Positions 25,793-34,245 of a stretch of 64,000 nucleotides of DNA are shown here, piece by piece. Both the position numbers and the translations under genes were made by a program. The notes under the pieces were generated by a model. The model saw only the letters and a list, made by a program, of their open reading frames with translations, did no database searches and was not told the origin of the DNA. Origin of the DNA: Sphingomonas sp. Leaf357 (GTDB taxonomy: Bacteria; Pseudomonadota; Alphaproteobacteria; Sphingomonadales; Sphingomonadaceae); the NCBI RefSeq assembly GCF_001423845.1, contig NZ_LMPM01000001.1:1817398-1881397 (forward strand), written 5' to 3'. The stretch's first letter is position 1. Each line of letters begins with the position of its first letter.

Positions 25793-26791
25793 TCAAGAAT
25801 CCACGCCCTCATAGGCTTCCACGATGCGCCCAACGATCGGGTGGCGGACGACGTCGCCAGCGCCGAAGCGGCACATCGACATGCCTTCGACCCCGTCGAG
25901 ACGGACGACCGCGTCGTTAAGGCCGCTGGCGTTCATGCCACCGGGAAGATCGGTCTGCTTGGGATCGCCGCAAACGACCATGCGGCTGTTCTCGCCGAAG
26001 CGGGTGAGGAACATCTTCATCTGCGCCGGGGTGGTGTTCTGCGCTTCGTCGAGGATGATGAAGGCGTCGGCCAGCGTGCGGCCGCGCATGAAGGCGATCG
26101 GGGCGATCTCGATCTCACCACTGGCGACGCGGCGTTCGACCTGTTCGGCGGGGAGGCAGTCGTTCAGCGCGTCGTACAAGGGGCGCAGGTACGGATCGAC
26201 CTTCTCCTTCATGTCGCCGGGCAGGAACCCCAGTTTCTCGCCCGCCTCGACGGCGGGGCGCGACAGGATCAGGCGCTGCACGCTGCCGGTGATGAGCTGC
26301 GAAACGGCCTGCGCGACGGCAATATAGGTCTTGCCGGTGCCGGCCGGCCCGAGCGCGAAGATGATGTCGTTGGTGACGAGTTCGCGCATGTAATGTGCCT
26401 GGGCGAGCGTGCGCGGAACGATGGTCTTCTTGCGCGTCCGGATCATGACGCTGGGCGCGCCGCCGGTTTCGGCGCGCAGGATGCCGGCGAGGGTCGGCTC
26501 GGCGGACATCGCGATCACCGAATCGACCATGCCCTGATCGATCCGCTCGCCGCGCGAGATGCGGTTATAGAGCCCCTGCAGGACATCGCGCGCCTCGGCC
26601 ACCGCTTCCGCCCGACCTTCCAAGCCGACCTTGTTGCCGCGCGCGGTGATATAGACGCCGAGCCGGCTTTCGAGCTGCAGGAGGTTCTGATCGAACTCTC
26701 CGAACAATTGGGACATGAGTTGCGGGCGATCGAACACCAATTCGGCGCGGCTGCGTTCACCGGATACAGCGGGGACGGGCTTGCGGCTCAT
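25793..26791 (-). CDS. phoH: PhoH-like ATPase
   Basis: A 332-residue cytoplasmic P-loop ATPase. Walker A GPAGTGKTYIAVA (about residue 140), ILSRPAVEAGEKLGFLPGDM and Walker B IILDEAQNTTPAQMK are the PhoH core; an N-terminal KH-like region precedes it. PhoH proteins are tied to RNA metabolism with YbeY. The start at 26791 (MSRKPVPAV) has AAGGA five nt upstream and is preferred over 26872. The gene normally overlaps ybeY, but vapBC now lies between. Confidence 0.95.
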   Translation of the reverse strand: MSRKPVPAVSGERSRAELVFDRPQLMSQLFGEFDQNLLQLESRLGVYITARGNKVGLEGRAEAVAEARDVLQGLYNRISRGERIDQGMVDSVIAMSAEPTLAGILRAETGGAPSVMIRTRKKTIVPRTLAQAHYMRELVTNDIIFALGPAGTGKTYIAVAQAVSQLITGSVQRLILSRPAVEAGEKLGFLPGDMKEKVDPYLRPLYDALNDCLPAEQVERRVASGEIEIAPIAFMRGRTLADAFIILDEAQNTTPAQMKMFLTRFGENSRMVVCGDPKQTDLPGGMNASGLNDAVVRLDGVEGMSMCRFGAGDVVRHPIVGRIVEAYEGVDS

Positions 26792-27048
26792 GCAATTCCT
26801 TTGAAACGGAGGAAAGGAGATAAGAAGTGGGTCCAGACGTCGCAATGGTGCATCGGGCGCGCCGAAGTTCACACAAGTTCACGCGAAACGAGCAGGCAGG
26901 TGAAGCGAAGCGGCGGCTGTCGCGGGCGACACTGAAGAGACGAGTCGGCTTCATCCGACACCGAGTTTGACAGAGCCCGAGCGTGTAGGACAGCGGCTTT
27001 TCCGTCGCGCGACAATTAAGCGCCGGCGCTGCCGCAAGAGCGCATCGA

Positions 27049-28389
27049 TCAGGCTGCCACCCGTACCCGCTCGAGGCCGGCCAGCGAATTGGGATCGGCG
27101 CGGGTGATCTCGACCTCGACCATATCGCCGACCTGCGCGTCCGTGAGCAGGTGGATCGATTGCAGCCAGGGCGACTTGCCAAGCATCTGGCCGGGCAGCT
27201 TGCCCTTGCGTTCGATCAGCACCTCGCACGTGCGGCCGACGACGCCGGCGTTGAAGGCGGACTGATCGCGGTTGAGCGCGGCCTGGAGGCGTTGCAGGCG
27301 GTCGTCCATGACGTCCGGCGCGATCTGGTCCTCCATGCCGGCGGCCGGGGTGCCGGGGCGGGGGCTATATTTGAAGCTGAAGGCCTGGGCATACGCCACT
27401 TCGTCGACCAAGCTGATCGTCTCGGCGAAATCAGCCTCGCTCTCGCCGGGAAAGCCGACGATGAAGTCGCCGGACAGCGCGATATCGGGGCGCGCGGCGC
27501 GGACGCGATCGAGGATGCGCAGGTAGGAATCGCGGCTGTGGCTGCGGTTCATCGCCTTAAGGATGCGGTCGCTGCCGGCTTGTACGGGGAGGTGCAGGAA
27601 CGGCATGAGCTTTTCGACATCGGCGTGCGCGTCGATCAGCGCCTGCGTCATGTCGTTGGGGTGGCTGGTGGTGTAGCGGATGCGCGCCAGGCCATCGACA
27701 CGGTCGAGCTCGCGGATGAGCGCGTCGAGGCCGCCGTCGCGGCCCTTGGCGTCGGTGCCGGTCCAGGCGTTGACGTTCTGGCCGAGCAGCGTGATCTCGC
27801 GCGCGCCGGCATCGACCAAGGCCTTCGCCTCGTCGACGATCGCGCTCCATGGGCGGCTGACTTCGGCACCGCGGGTGTAGGGCACGACGCAATAGGTGCA
27901 GAATTTGTCGCAGCCCTCCTGCACGGTGAGGAAGGCGGAGGGCGGTACGCGACGGCGCGCGGGGAGGTGGCCGAACTTGGTTTCGACCGGCATGTCGGTA
28001 TCGAGCGCGCTTTCGCCGCGCGCGGCCTTTGCGACGAGATCGGGCAGGTTGTGATACGCCTGCGGGCCGACCACGACGTCCACCCCGGCGCGGCGCACGA
28101 TCTCGGCGCCCTCGGCCTGCGCGACGCAGCCGGCGACGGCGATCATCGGCGTACGGCCCTGCTTGCCAGCGGTTTTGCGGATGCGGCCGATATCCGAATA
28201 GACCTTTTCGGTGGCCTTTTCGCGGATGTGGCAGGTGTTGAGCACGACCAGATCGGCGGCATCGGCATCCGTGGGCGTCAGGCCCTGCGCGGCCATCAGT
28301 TCGGCCATGCGATCGCCGTCATAGACGTTCATCTGGCAACCGAAGGATTTCACGGCGAAGGTCTTGGGGGACTTTTTGGTAGCGGTCAT
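27049..28389 (-). CDS. miaB: tRNA-2-methylthio-N6-dimethylallyladenosine synthase
   Basis: A 446-residue radical SAM methylthiotransferase modifying A37 of tRNAs that read UNN codons. The N-terminal UPF0004 domain has Cys in SFGCQMNVYD, NTCHIREKA and AGCVAQ (second 4Fe-4S cluster); the radical SAM motif is CDKFCTYCVVPYTRG (about residue 155); and a C-terminal TRAM domain ends it. MTATKKSPKTFAVKSFG at 28389 is chosen rather than 28422, which would include nonconserved residues. Confidence 0.97.
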   Translation of the reverse strand: MTATKKSPKTFAVKSFGCQMNVYDGDRMAELMAAQGLTPTDADAADLVVLNTCHIREKATEKVYSDIGRIRKTAGKQGRTPMIAVAGCVAQAEGAEIVRRAGVDVVVGPQAYHNLPDLVAKAARGESALDTDMPVETKFGHLPARRRVPPSAFLTVQEGCDKFCTYCVVPYTRGAEVSRPWSAIVDEAKALVDAGAREITLLGQNVNAWTGTDAKGRDGGLDALIRELDRVDGLARIRYTTSHPNDMTQALIDAHADVEKLMPFLHLPVQAGSDRILKAMNRSHSRDSYLRILDRVRAARPDIALSGDFIVGFPGESEADFAETISLVDEVAYAQAFSFKYSPRPGTPAAGMEDQIAPDVMDDRLQRLQAALNRDQSAFNAGVVGRTCEVLIERKGKLPGQMLGKSPWLQSIHLLTDAQVGDMVEVEITRADPNSLAGLERVRVAA

Positions 28390-28416
28390 GATCAGAGCGC
28401 CCTTAGCCCCAAATGC

Positions 28417-28505
28417 CGTCATGCTGAACTTGTTTCAGCATCCAAGGCGCCTCAGTGGTGGAAAGATTGAGGCGCGATGGATCCTGACCTTCGTCAGGAT
28501 GACGG
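28417..28505. repeat. Palindromic repeat, family C copy 3
   Basis: GCCGTCATGCTGAACTTGTTTCAGCATCC (partly inverted on itself) at 28417-28445 pairs with GATCCTGACCTTCGTCAGGATGACGG ending at 28505. It fills the plsC-miaB gap. The last plsC codons (28494-28505) are encoded by the repeat arm, so the acyltransferase C-terminus was extended or replaced by it. Confidence 0.8.
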
Positions 28506-29363
28506 TGGTGTGGGCGTTTCGGGGGCGAACTTTATGGCGTCTACCGAATAGGCGAACGGCCGGAGCGGCTTGCCCAAAACGCCGATCAAGGCTTCCTCGA
28601 TCCTGCGGCGGCTTTCGGCGGCGATCGCTTTCCGGCCTGGGAAGTCCGCCGGGAAGAACGGCTCGAGGAAATGCACGCGCACCGGGAAGCTGCCCTTGCG
28701 CGATAGCAGGCGCTTCGCATTGTCCACGCCGGTCTCGACGCCGATCCAGCCGATTTCTTCGGCGACCGCGCCGTAATCGAGCAGCACCGGCTGGACCATC
28801 ACGCCGGGCGGCGGTGGTTCGAGGACGCGGAGCATCGGCGTCTTGAACGGCAGGAGCGACTGGCCGTCGGTGGTGGTGCCTTCTGGGAAGACGGTGACGG
28901 ACCAATTGTCGGCCAGCGCATCGCGCAACTGGTTGATCTGCTCGGCGACGCCCAAGCGGTTTTCACGTTTCACGAACACGGTGCGGTTCAGCGTGCTGAG
29001 CCAGCCGACGACGGGGGCTTCGCGGATCTCCTGCTTGGCGACGAACGCGGTGCCGCTGCGGCCGGCGATGGCGAGGATGTCGATCCAGCTGAGGTGATTC
29101 GAGATGTAGAAAACATCGCGTTTCAGCGGCGTGCCGACCGTCGTGACGCGCGCGCCGGCGAGGCGACCGGCCCAGCCGAGGAAGATCATCGGCCAGGGGG
29201 ACGATTGGCGGAAGAGGCGCCAGAGATAATGGAGCGGGACGGTGACCAGAAGCGCGAGCAAGAGGCCGGTGGCGCGGAGCGTGATGCGCAGGCGACCAAG
29301 CGCGTCGATCACGGGCGGCGTGCCGGCGGCCGCGGCAGCGCGCTGTTCGGGTGTGATGCTCAT
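28494..29363 (-). CDS. 1-acyl-sn-glycerol-3-phosphate acyltransferase family protein
   Basis: A 289-residue PlsC-type membrane acyltransferase that makes phosphatidate or related lipids. A hydrophobic segment (LLLALLVTVPLHYLW) precedes the acyltransferase domain with the HX4D motif NHLSWIDILA (about residue 89), FVKRENR and FPEGTTTDG (about 160). The last few residues (TPTPPSS) are encoded by a family C repeat. Position between miaB and fur is conserved in alphaproteobacteria. Confidence 0.9.
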   Translation of the reverse strand: MSITPEQRAAAAAGTPPVIDALGRLRITLRATGLLLALLVTVPLHYLWRLFRQSSPWPMIFLGWAGRLAGARVTTVGTPLKRDVFYISNHLSWIDILAIAGRSGTAFVAKQEIREAPVVGWLSTLNRTVFVKRENRLGVAEQINQLRDALADNWSVTVFPEGTTTDGQSLLPFKTPMLRVLEPPPPGVMVQPVLLDYGAVAEEIGWIGVETGVDNAKRLLSRKGSFPVRVHFLEPFFPADFPGRKAIAAESRRRIEEALIGVLGKPLRPFAYSVDAIKFAPETPTPPSS

Positions 29364-29372
29364 CCGCTATCG

Positions 29373-29450
29373 TCCGTTCGTTTCGAGCGAAGTCGAGAAA
29401 CCTGCTGCGGCGCTCGTGACGGTTTCTCGACTACGCTCGAAACGAACGGG
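29373..29450. repeat. Palindromic repeat (family A-like) upstream of plsC
   Basis: CGTTCGTTTCGAGCGAAGTCGAGAAACC (29375-29402) is mirrored by GGTTTCTCGACTACGCTCGAAACGAACG (29421-29448). The composition differs from other family A copies, but the arms and size are similar. It lies between plsC and fur. Confidence 0.8.
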
Positions 29451-29467
29451 GAGAGTGTATTTAGCCC

Positions 29468-29890
29468 TCAATTCTTCCGATCGAGGGTGACGCCGTATAG
29501 CTCCATGCGGTGATCGACCAGCCGGAAGCCCAGACGTTCGGCGATGGCTTTCTGGAGCTGTTCCAGTTCCGGATCGACGAACTCGATCACCTTGCCGGTC
29601 TCGACGTCGATCAGGTGATCGTGATGCGCCTCGGGCGCGGGTTCGTAACGGGCGCGCCCATCGCCGAAATCGTGGCGATCGAGGATGCCGGCCTCTTCGA
29701 ACAGGCGCACGGTGCGGTAGACGGTGGCGATCGAAATGCCGGGATCGATCAGCGAGGCGCGCTCATAAACCTTCTCGACATCGGGATGGTCCTCCGCTTC
29801 GGACAGAACGCGCGCGATGACGCGGCGTTGCTCGGTAATGCGCAGGCCCTTTTCATTGCAAAGGGCTTCGAGATCGATTTTGCGGGCCAT
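29468..29890 (-). CDS. fur: Fur-family iron-responsive regulator
   Basis: A 140-residue winged-helix regulator. RITEQRRVIARVLSEAEDHPDVEKVYERA and ISIATVYRTVRLFEEAGI are the DNA-binding region; HHDHLIDVETGKVIEFVDPELEQLQ carries the metal-binding His cluster. There are no CxxC zinc motifs, as in many alphaproteobacterial Fur/Mur proteins, so whether iron or manganese is the physiological signal is open. Start chosen at 29890 (ATG); a GTG at 29896 is possible. A symmetric site upstream may allow autoregulation. Confidence 0.93.
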   Translation of the reverse strand: MARKIDLEALCNEKGLRITEQRRVIARVLSEAEDHPDVEKVYERASLIDPGISIATVYRTVRLFEEAGILDRHDFGDGRARYEPAPEAHHDHLIDVETGKVIEFVDPELEQLQKAIAERLGFRLVDHRMELYGVTLDRKN

Positions 29891-29910
29891 GCCCACGCTG
29901 TAGGCGCTTT

Positions 29911-29950
29911 CGGCTTATTGATAAAGCGAAGAGTGATTCGCAATAAGCCG
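29911..29950 (-). promoter_or_regulatory. Palindromic site upstream of fur (candidate Fur box)
   Basis: CGGCTTATT (29911-29919) and AATAAGCCG (29942-29950) are perfect inverted complements, enclosing GCGAA/TTCGC (29926-29930/29937-29941). The right half contains ATTCGCAATAA, similar to alphaproteobacterial Fur half-sites. It lies 20-60 nt upstream of the fur start, consistent with autoregulation, or with a stem in the 5' leader. Confidence 0.5.
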
Positions 29951-30060
29951 ATTGTCGTCGAAACGGGGAGGGACGGCGTGCATCTCGCGTGCATTATGAA
30001 GGGGGCGATCGACGAGCGCCCCTCTGCCGGCCCACCCCCTCCGTCAGCCTTTGACTGCGA

Positions 30061-30079
30061 CCTCCCCGTCACGGGGAGG
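30061..30079 (-). repeat. GC-rich hairpin after mucR
   Basis: CCTCCCCGT-C-ACGGGGAGG is a perfect 9-bp stem located just past the mucR stop codon on the minus strand. It lacks a T-run and resembles the other GGGGAGG hairpins of this window. Confidence 0.7.
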
Positions 30080-30086
30080 ATCTAGG

Positions 30087-30506
30087 TTAGCGGACGACCT
30101 TGCGGCGCTTGGTACCGAGCCCGATCTTCTTGGCCAGGGTGCGACGCTGTTCGGCATAGTTCGGCGCGACCATCGGATAGTCGGCGGGGAGGCTCCACTT
30201 GGCGCGATATTGTTCGGGCGTCATTTGATAGTGTGTCATCAAGTGACGCTTCAACATCTTCAGCTTCTTGCCATCTTCGAGGCAGACGATGAAGTCGGGC
30301 TTGATCGACGAGCGGACCGAAACCGCCGGCTCCGGCCGTACTTCGGGCGCAGTTTCCGGGTTACCGAGACCGGTCAGCGCGCCGTGCACGTTGGAAATAA
30401 GAATTGGCAAGTCGGAGACGGCAACACTGTTGTTGCTGACATGTGCCGCGACGATATCCGCCGTCAGCGTGATCAGCGTATCGTGCAGATCAGTTTGCAA
30501 TTCCAT
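30087..30506 (-). CDS. mucR: MucR/Ros-family transcriptional regulator
   Basis: A 139-residue zinc-finger regulator. N-terminal helical oligomerisation region ([34 protein letters not shown]) and a C-terminal Ros-type finger: [47 protein letters not shown]. MucR proteins are H-NS-like silencers of AT-rich promoters that control exopolysaccharide, motility and cell-cycle genes. One of the two finger Cys positions is replaced, as in many MucR homologues. The start at 30506 has AAGGA upstream. Confidence 0.95.
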   Translation of the reverse strand: MELQTDLHDTLITLTADIVAAHVSNNSVAVSDLPILISNVHGALTGLGNPETAPEVRPEPAVSVRSSIKPDFIVCLEDGKKLKMLKRHLMTHYQMTPEQYRAKWSLPADYPMVAPNYAEQRRTLAKKIGLGTKRRKVVR

Positions 30507-30604
30507 GATAATTCCTTCGACCCGTTTTATCGGCTGCATTGCTTGCGCGGCCGTGTTCGTGGCTATCGGCGCGCCGACACTGGCGTGCAAGTTGCAAAAA
30601 GTAT

Positions 30605-30610
30605 ATTATA
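30605..30610 (-). promoter_or_regulatory. -10 element of mucR promoter in an AT-rich patch
   Basis: On the minus strand TATAAT is perfect, within an AT-rich tract (30595-30630) that also holds GATATACC and TATACT. No good -35 at 17 nt was found. AT-rich T-A steps are what MucR itself binds, so autorepression is plausible. Confidence 0.45.
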
Positions 30611-30634
30611 GTTGCCGAAGGTATATCTTGGTCG

Positions 30635-31111
30635 TCAAAGCAGATCGCGACGGTAGGTGAAGGCGTCGGAGACTAAGCCGGCATTGCCGCGATAGTACGC
30701 CCGGCGTTGCCCCACTTTGACGAAGCCGGCGTTGCGGTACAACTTGATCGCTTCGTTACCGTCGCGCACTTCGAGGTGCATCGCGACCGCGCCTCTGTCC
30801 TGCGCGTCCCCCAGCACCGAACGCAACAGCGCCGCGCCGACCCCTCGGCGTCGAACGGCGGGAGCGGTGGCAAGCAGGAGCAGTTCGACCTCGTCGACCG
30901 TGAGGCGCGAGAGCGCGAAGCCGGCCGGCTGGCCCTGGATCGAGGCGATCGTCAGCCACACGCCGGGCAGCGCCATGATCCCCAGGCACTGGCCGCGCGT
31001 CCACGCCTCCCCGAAACGCGGGTCGAACGCCTCGGCCATCAGCGTCTCGACGAGCGCAAGATCGGCGGTCGTTCCGCTGCGCAGTTCGATCATGTTGAGC
31101 ACGGTACTCAT
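30635..31111 (-). CDS. rimI: Ribosomal-protein-alanine N-acetyltransferase (RimI-like)
   Basis: A 158-residue GNAT enzyme. The acetyl-CoA loop is LLLLATAPAVRRRGVGAALLRSVLGDAQDRGA, followed by HLEVRDGNEAIKLYRNAGFVKVGQRRAYYRG, the standard RimI signature. It acetylates ribosomal protein N-termini in E. coli; target here by homology. Its ATG overlaps the tsaB stop, the usual tsaB-rimI arrangement. Confidence 0.93.
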   Translation of the reverse strand: MSTVLNMIELRSGTTADLALVETLMAEAFDPRFGEAWTRGQCLGIMALPGVWLTIASIQGQPAGFALSRLTVDEVELLLLATAPAVRRRGVGAALLRSVLGDAQDRGAVAMHLEVRDGNEAIKLYRNAGFVKVGQRRAYYRGNAGLVSDAFTYRRDLL

Positions 31112-31749
31112 GCCAGCGCCTTCGGCTTCGCGTCCGGCGCGCGGCCGTAGATCGGGCGCGCGGGCAGAGCGGTGAGATCGTCCGCCAGCAGGATCGCGTG
31201 CGCGGCGTCGGGCAGCCGTTCGGTCAGGTCCAGAGCGGGATCGAGCGGAGCAAGGTGGCGGATGCCGTTGCCGAAGGCCGGGCGACCGGCGAGCGCGGCC
31301 AGCGCGGCCTCGGGGCGGAGCGAGGCGAACGGGCCGGTGGCGCGAAGGGGATTGGCCTCGAACGACTGCATGAAGACCTCGCCATGCCCGCCTTCCAATA
31401 CCACCGCAAGATCGGAGAGGTCGGGGCGGGAGGTGAATGCGGCGGCGGCGACCAGAGGCAGCGAAGCGAAGCCGCGCACCTCCGCATCCCATCCGAAGGC
31501 AAGCCCGCGCGCGGCGGCGATGCCGACACGGACGCCGGTGAAGCTGCCAGGGCCGCAATCGACGAGGATACGACCCGCACGCCCGCCGTCGGGCAGTTCG
31601 GCGATCATCGGGATCAGCCGCTCGGCATGGCCGCGCCCGACCACCTCATGCGCGGACGCTATGACCGCGCCGGCTTCGATCAGGGCGACCGAGCAGGCGG
31701 CGGTGGAGGTTTCGATGACCAAGGTTCTGATGGGTGCAGTCAAAAGCAA
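31108..31749 (-). CDS. tsaB: tRNA threonylcarbamoyladenosine synthesis protein TsaB
   Basis: A 213-residue ASKHA-fold partner of TsaD in t6A37 formation. N-terminal TLVIETSTAACSVALIEAG, GRGHAERLIPMIAELP and VDCGPGSFTGVRVGIAAARGLAFG are diagnostic. The start codon (31749) lies 3 nt from a family A repeat; the MLLTAPIR leader may thus be repeat-adjacent and slightly variable. It precedes rimI with a 4-nt overlap. Confidence 0.95.
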   Translation of the reverse strand: MLLTAPIRTLVIETSTAACSVALIEAGAVIASAHEVVGRGHAERLIPMIAELPDGGRAGRILVDCGPGSFTGVRVGIAAARGLAFGWDAEVRGFASLPLVAAAAFTSRPDLSDLAVVLEGGHGEVFMQSFEANPLRATGPFASLRPEAALAALAGRPAFGNGIRHLAPLDPALDLTERLPDAAHAILLADDLTALPARPIYGRAPDAKPKALA

Positions 31750-31751
31750 AC

Positions 31752-31836
31752 CGTTCGGGCTGAGCTTGTCGAAGCGCTGCTCTTACGTCGGCCGTTCCAA
31801 AAGAAGAACGGTCCTTCGACAAGCTCAGGACGAACG
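31752..31836. repeat. Palindromic repeat, family A copy 2
   Basis: CGTTCGGGCTGAGCTTGTCGAAG (31752-31774) is complementary to CTTCGACAAGCTCAGGACGAACG (31814-31836), with inner CCGTTC/GAACGG arms. It separates the nitroreductase gene from tsaB. Confidence 0.85.
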
Positions 31837-31843
31837 GAGCTTA

Positions 31844-32437
31844 TCAGGCGATCGTGTTGAACTTTTCGAACGCCGGGCGGGGCAGGCGATCGAAGATCGT
31901 CGCCGGATCGCCATGGCCGAGCGTGGAGATGAAGTTGCTGCGCACCGAGGGCGTGTCGGCGAAGAATGCCGCGTCGACCTTGCCGTTGTCGAAGCCGGAC
32001 ATCGGGCCGGTATCGAAGCCGAGCGCGCGGGCGGCGACGATGAAGTACGCACCCTGCAGCGTCGAATTGCGCATCGCCGACACCTCGCGCAGCGGTAGAT
32101 TGCCTTCGAACCAAGCCTTGGCATCGGTGTGCGGGAACAGTTCGGGCAGGTGTTCGTGGAATTCGGTATCCATGCCGATGATGACGCTGACCGGAGCCTT
32201 CAGGATCTTGGGTGCGTTCTGAGCGCTGGTACAATCGGCCAGCTTCTGCTTGGCGGCATCGCTCGTCACCCAGACCAGGCGCGCGGGCAGCTGATTGGCG
32301 GAGGTCGGCCCCCATTTCATCAGATCCCAGATCGCATGCAGTTCGGCCTCGGCAACCGGCTGATCGGTGTAGCCGTTATAGGACCGCGCGGTACGGAAGA
32401 TCGTGTCGAGCGCCGCGTCGGACAGCTTCTCGGTCAT
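31844..32437 (-). CDS. Nitroreductase-family malonic semialdehyde reductase-like protein
   Basis: A 197-residue FMN oxidoreductase of the RutE/HadB branch: RTARSYNGYTDQPVAEAELHAIWDLMKWGPTSANQLPARLVWV carries the flavin-binding Arg and Ser-Asn residues, and ARALGFDTGPMSGFDNGKVDAAFF matches the C-terminal half. RutE reduces malonic semialdehyde in pyrimidine breakdown, but no rut genes occur here, so the substrate is uncertain. It lies downstream of the NifU-like gene. Confidence 0.88.
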   Translation of the reverse strand: MTEKLSDAALDTIFRTARSYNGYTDQPVAEAELHAIWDLMKWGPTSANQLPARLVWVTSDAAKQKLADCTSAQNAPKILKAPVSVIIGMDTEFHEHLPELFPHTDAKAWFEGNLPLREVSAMRNSTLQGAYFIVAARALGFDTGPMSGFDNGKVDAAFFADTPSVRSNFISTLGHGDPATIFDRLPRPAFEKFNTIA

Positions 32438-32464
32438 GGGAACACCTCGGCAGTAAGGGGTTGA

Positions 32465-33040
32465 TCAGACGGCGCGAACCTCGGTGACTTCCGGCACGTA
32501 ATATTTGAGCAACTGTTCGATCCCGTTCTTCAGCGTGGCGCTTGACGACGGGCAGCCGGCGCACGCGCCCTGCATCTTGAGGTACACCTTGCCCTGATCG
32601 AAGCCGCGATAGACGATGTCGCCGCCATCGTTGGCGACCGCCGGGCGGACGCGCGTGTCGATCAGATCCTTGATCTGCGCCACGATGTCGGCGTCCTCGG
32701 GATGGTCGGCGAACGCCTCCTCCTCGGCCGGCACGCTGAAGCCGGCGGCGTTGCCGGGTTTGAACAGCGGCATGTTGGCGGAGAAGTGATCGAGCAGCGT
32801 GGCGAGCACGTCGCCCTTCAGGATCGACCATTCCACGCCCGGCGCGGCGGTGACGGACACGAAATCGCTGCCGAAGAACACGCCGGTCACGTCGCCCAGA
32901 TTGAACAGCTGTTCGGCGAGCGGACTGGCTTCGGCCTCCTCCGGCGTGGCGAAGTCCCGCGTTCCGGCGTCCATGACGGTGCGGCCGGGCAGGAACTTCA
33001 GCGTGGCGGGGTTGGGCGTGGCTTCGGTTTCGATCAACAT
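32465..33040 (-). CDS. NifU-like Fe-S carrier protein
   Basis: A 191-residue scaffold/carrier with an N-terminal Nfu_N domain (MLIETEATPNPATLKFLPGR, FFGSDFVSVT) and a C-terminal NifU domain with the CAGC motif (MQGACAGCPSSSATLKNGIE, about residue 150). The pair of Cys binds a bridging 4Fe-4S cluster delivered to apoproteins, perhaps including HemW and MiaB encoded nearby. The start at 33040 matches the family; an ATG at 33049 would add MPR. Confidence 0.94.
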   Translation of the reverse strand: MLIETEATPNPATLKFLPGRTVMDAGTRDFATPEEAEASPLAEQLFNLGDVTGVFFGSDFVSVTAAPGVEWSILKGDVLATLLDHFSANMPLFKPGNAAGFSVPAEEEAFADHPEDADIVAQIKDLIDTRVRPAVANDGGDIVYRGFDQGKVYLKMQGACAGCPSSSATLKNGIEQLLKYYVPEVTEVRAV

Positions 33041-33128
33041 GCGTGGCATGTGGCGCGCTCGCGGGCGGCGCGCAAGGTTTGTCGAGGAAACGGTCGGTTT
33101 ACCCAGGGGCGTGGTCTTTCAATGGAGG

Positions 33129-33160
33129 CCGTCATCCTGAAACGAGTTCAGGATGACGGC
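33129..33160. repeat. Minimal family C hairpin
   Basis: GCCGTCATCCTGAA (33129-33142) and TTCAGGATGACGGC (33147-33160) form a 14-bp perfect stem with a 4-nt loop. It is the simplest copy of the family C palindrome and lies between the NifU-like gene and the hydroxylase gene. Confidence 0.85.
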
Positions 33161-33185
33161 GGTGCGAATGCGGGGACCGGAACGA

Positions 33186-34130
33186 TCAATCGTCCAGCGC
33201 CTTCATCGCATCGTTCCATTTGGAGATGTTGGTGCGCGCTTCCTGCACGAAGGCGGAGCGGCGGACGACGCGGAGGAAGAAGCCGGCGATCATCTTGCCG
33301 GGATTGCGCAAGGGGCGTTCGAACTGGATAAGCAGGACGACGCGGGTGCCGGCGGTGTCGTTCCACACTTCGTGTTGATAGGTATCGTCGAACACCAGCG
33401 TTTCGCCCTCGGCCCAGCGCACGATGCGCGCGTCGACACGCATGCGCACGTCGCCGTCGCGCGGCACGATCAGGCCCAGATGGCAGGTGATCAGCCCCTT
33501 GGTGACGCCGCGATGATCGGGAATGTGCGTGCCGGGCGCGAGGATCGAGAAGAAGGCGCTGTTGAGGCCGGGAATCTGCTCGACGATCTTCGCCGTGTTC
33601 GGGCAGCGCTCGAGATTGTCGGTGATCGGGAAGCCGTAGCCCCACAGGAAGAACGAGCGCCATTTGTTGATCTCGGCGATCGAGCGATGATCGGGCGAGA
33701 TGGTGGCGAGGCTCGGCGCAGCCTCGCCCTGCAACGCGACGCGGACCGCCTCGTCGCGGATCACCTGCCAATTGTCGCGCAGCAGCGCGGTCCAGGCGAA
33801 TTCGCGCACGTCGAGCACCGGATCGTTCGGCACGAGCGACGATGAGGCGATCAGCTTGTCGAAGAAGCTGCGCAGATGCTTGCCGTATTTGATCAGGAAC
33901 GGCCGGTTGCGATCCGCTTCCATCTTCGCGCCGGGTGCGGGCGCGCCGGAAATGACGTTGAGATCGGGGACGCGGATGGTGCGCTGCTCGGCGACATCGC
34001 CAGAATCTCGACACAATTCGGCCAATGCGGAAGTGGTTTCGAACGTCACGTCTGTTCCTGCCTTCGTGACCGGCGGCGCGCATGCCGACCGGAGTGTTCC
34101 CTCATGTTGCGCCGCAGCCACGATGCGCAT
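33186..34130 (-). CDS. Aspartyl/asparaginyl beta-hydroxylase-like (LpxO-like) dioxygenase
   Basis: A 314-residue Fe(II)/2-oxoglutarate oxygenase-like protein. The metal motif is seen in APGTHIPDHRGVTKGLITCHLGL (His-x-x-Asp plus Arg) and the distal His in FDDTYQHEVWNDT. LpxO uses this fold to 2-hydroxylate myristate on lipid A. Sphingomonads lack lipopolysaccharide but carry glycosphingolipids rich in 2-hydroxymyristate, so a role in that hydroxylation is attractive, though inferred. The start is uncertain: ATG 34130 is used, with a GTG (VTFETTSAL) further in. Confidence 0.8.
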   Translation of the reverse strand: MRIVAAAQHEGTLRSACAPPVTKAGTDVTFETTSALAELCRDSGDVAEQRTIRVPDLNVISGAPAPGAKMEADRNRPFLIKYGKHLRSFFDKLIASSSLVPNDPVLDVREFAWTALLRDNWQVIRDEAVRVALQGEAAPSLATISPDHRSIAEINKWRSFFLWGYGFPITDNLERCPNTAKIVEQIPGLNSAFFSILAPGTHIPDHRGVTKGLITCHLGLIVPRDGDVRMRVDARIVRWAEGETLVFDDTYQHEVWNDTAGTRVVLLIQFERPLRNPGKMIAGFFLRVVRRSAFVQEARTNISKWNDAMKALDD

Positions 34131-34245
34131 CCCCGTGCCGGGCGGGACACCCTCTAGGGATGCTATGGGACCAAATGATGGCGCGCACGGCCAACTTGGT
34201 GGCCGTTACTGGCGGGTTCATCCGAAGCCCGCTATCAGAGCCGCC

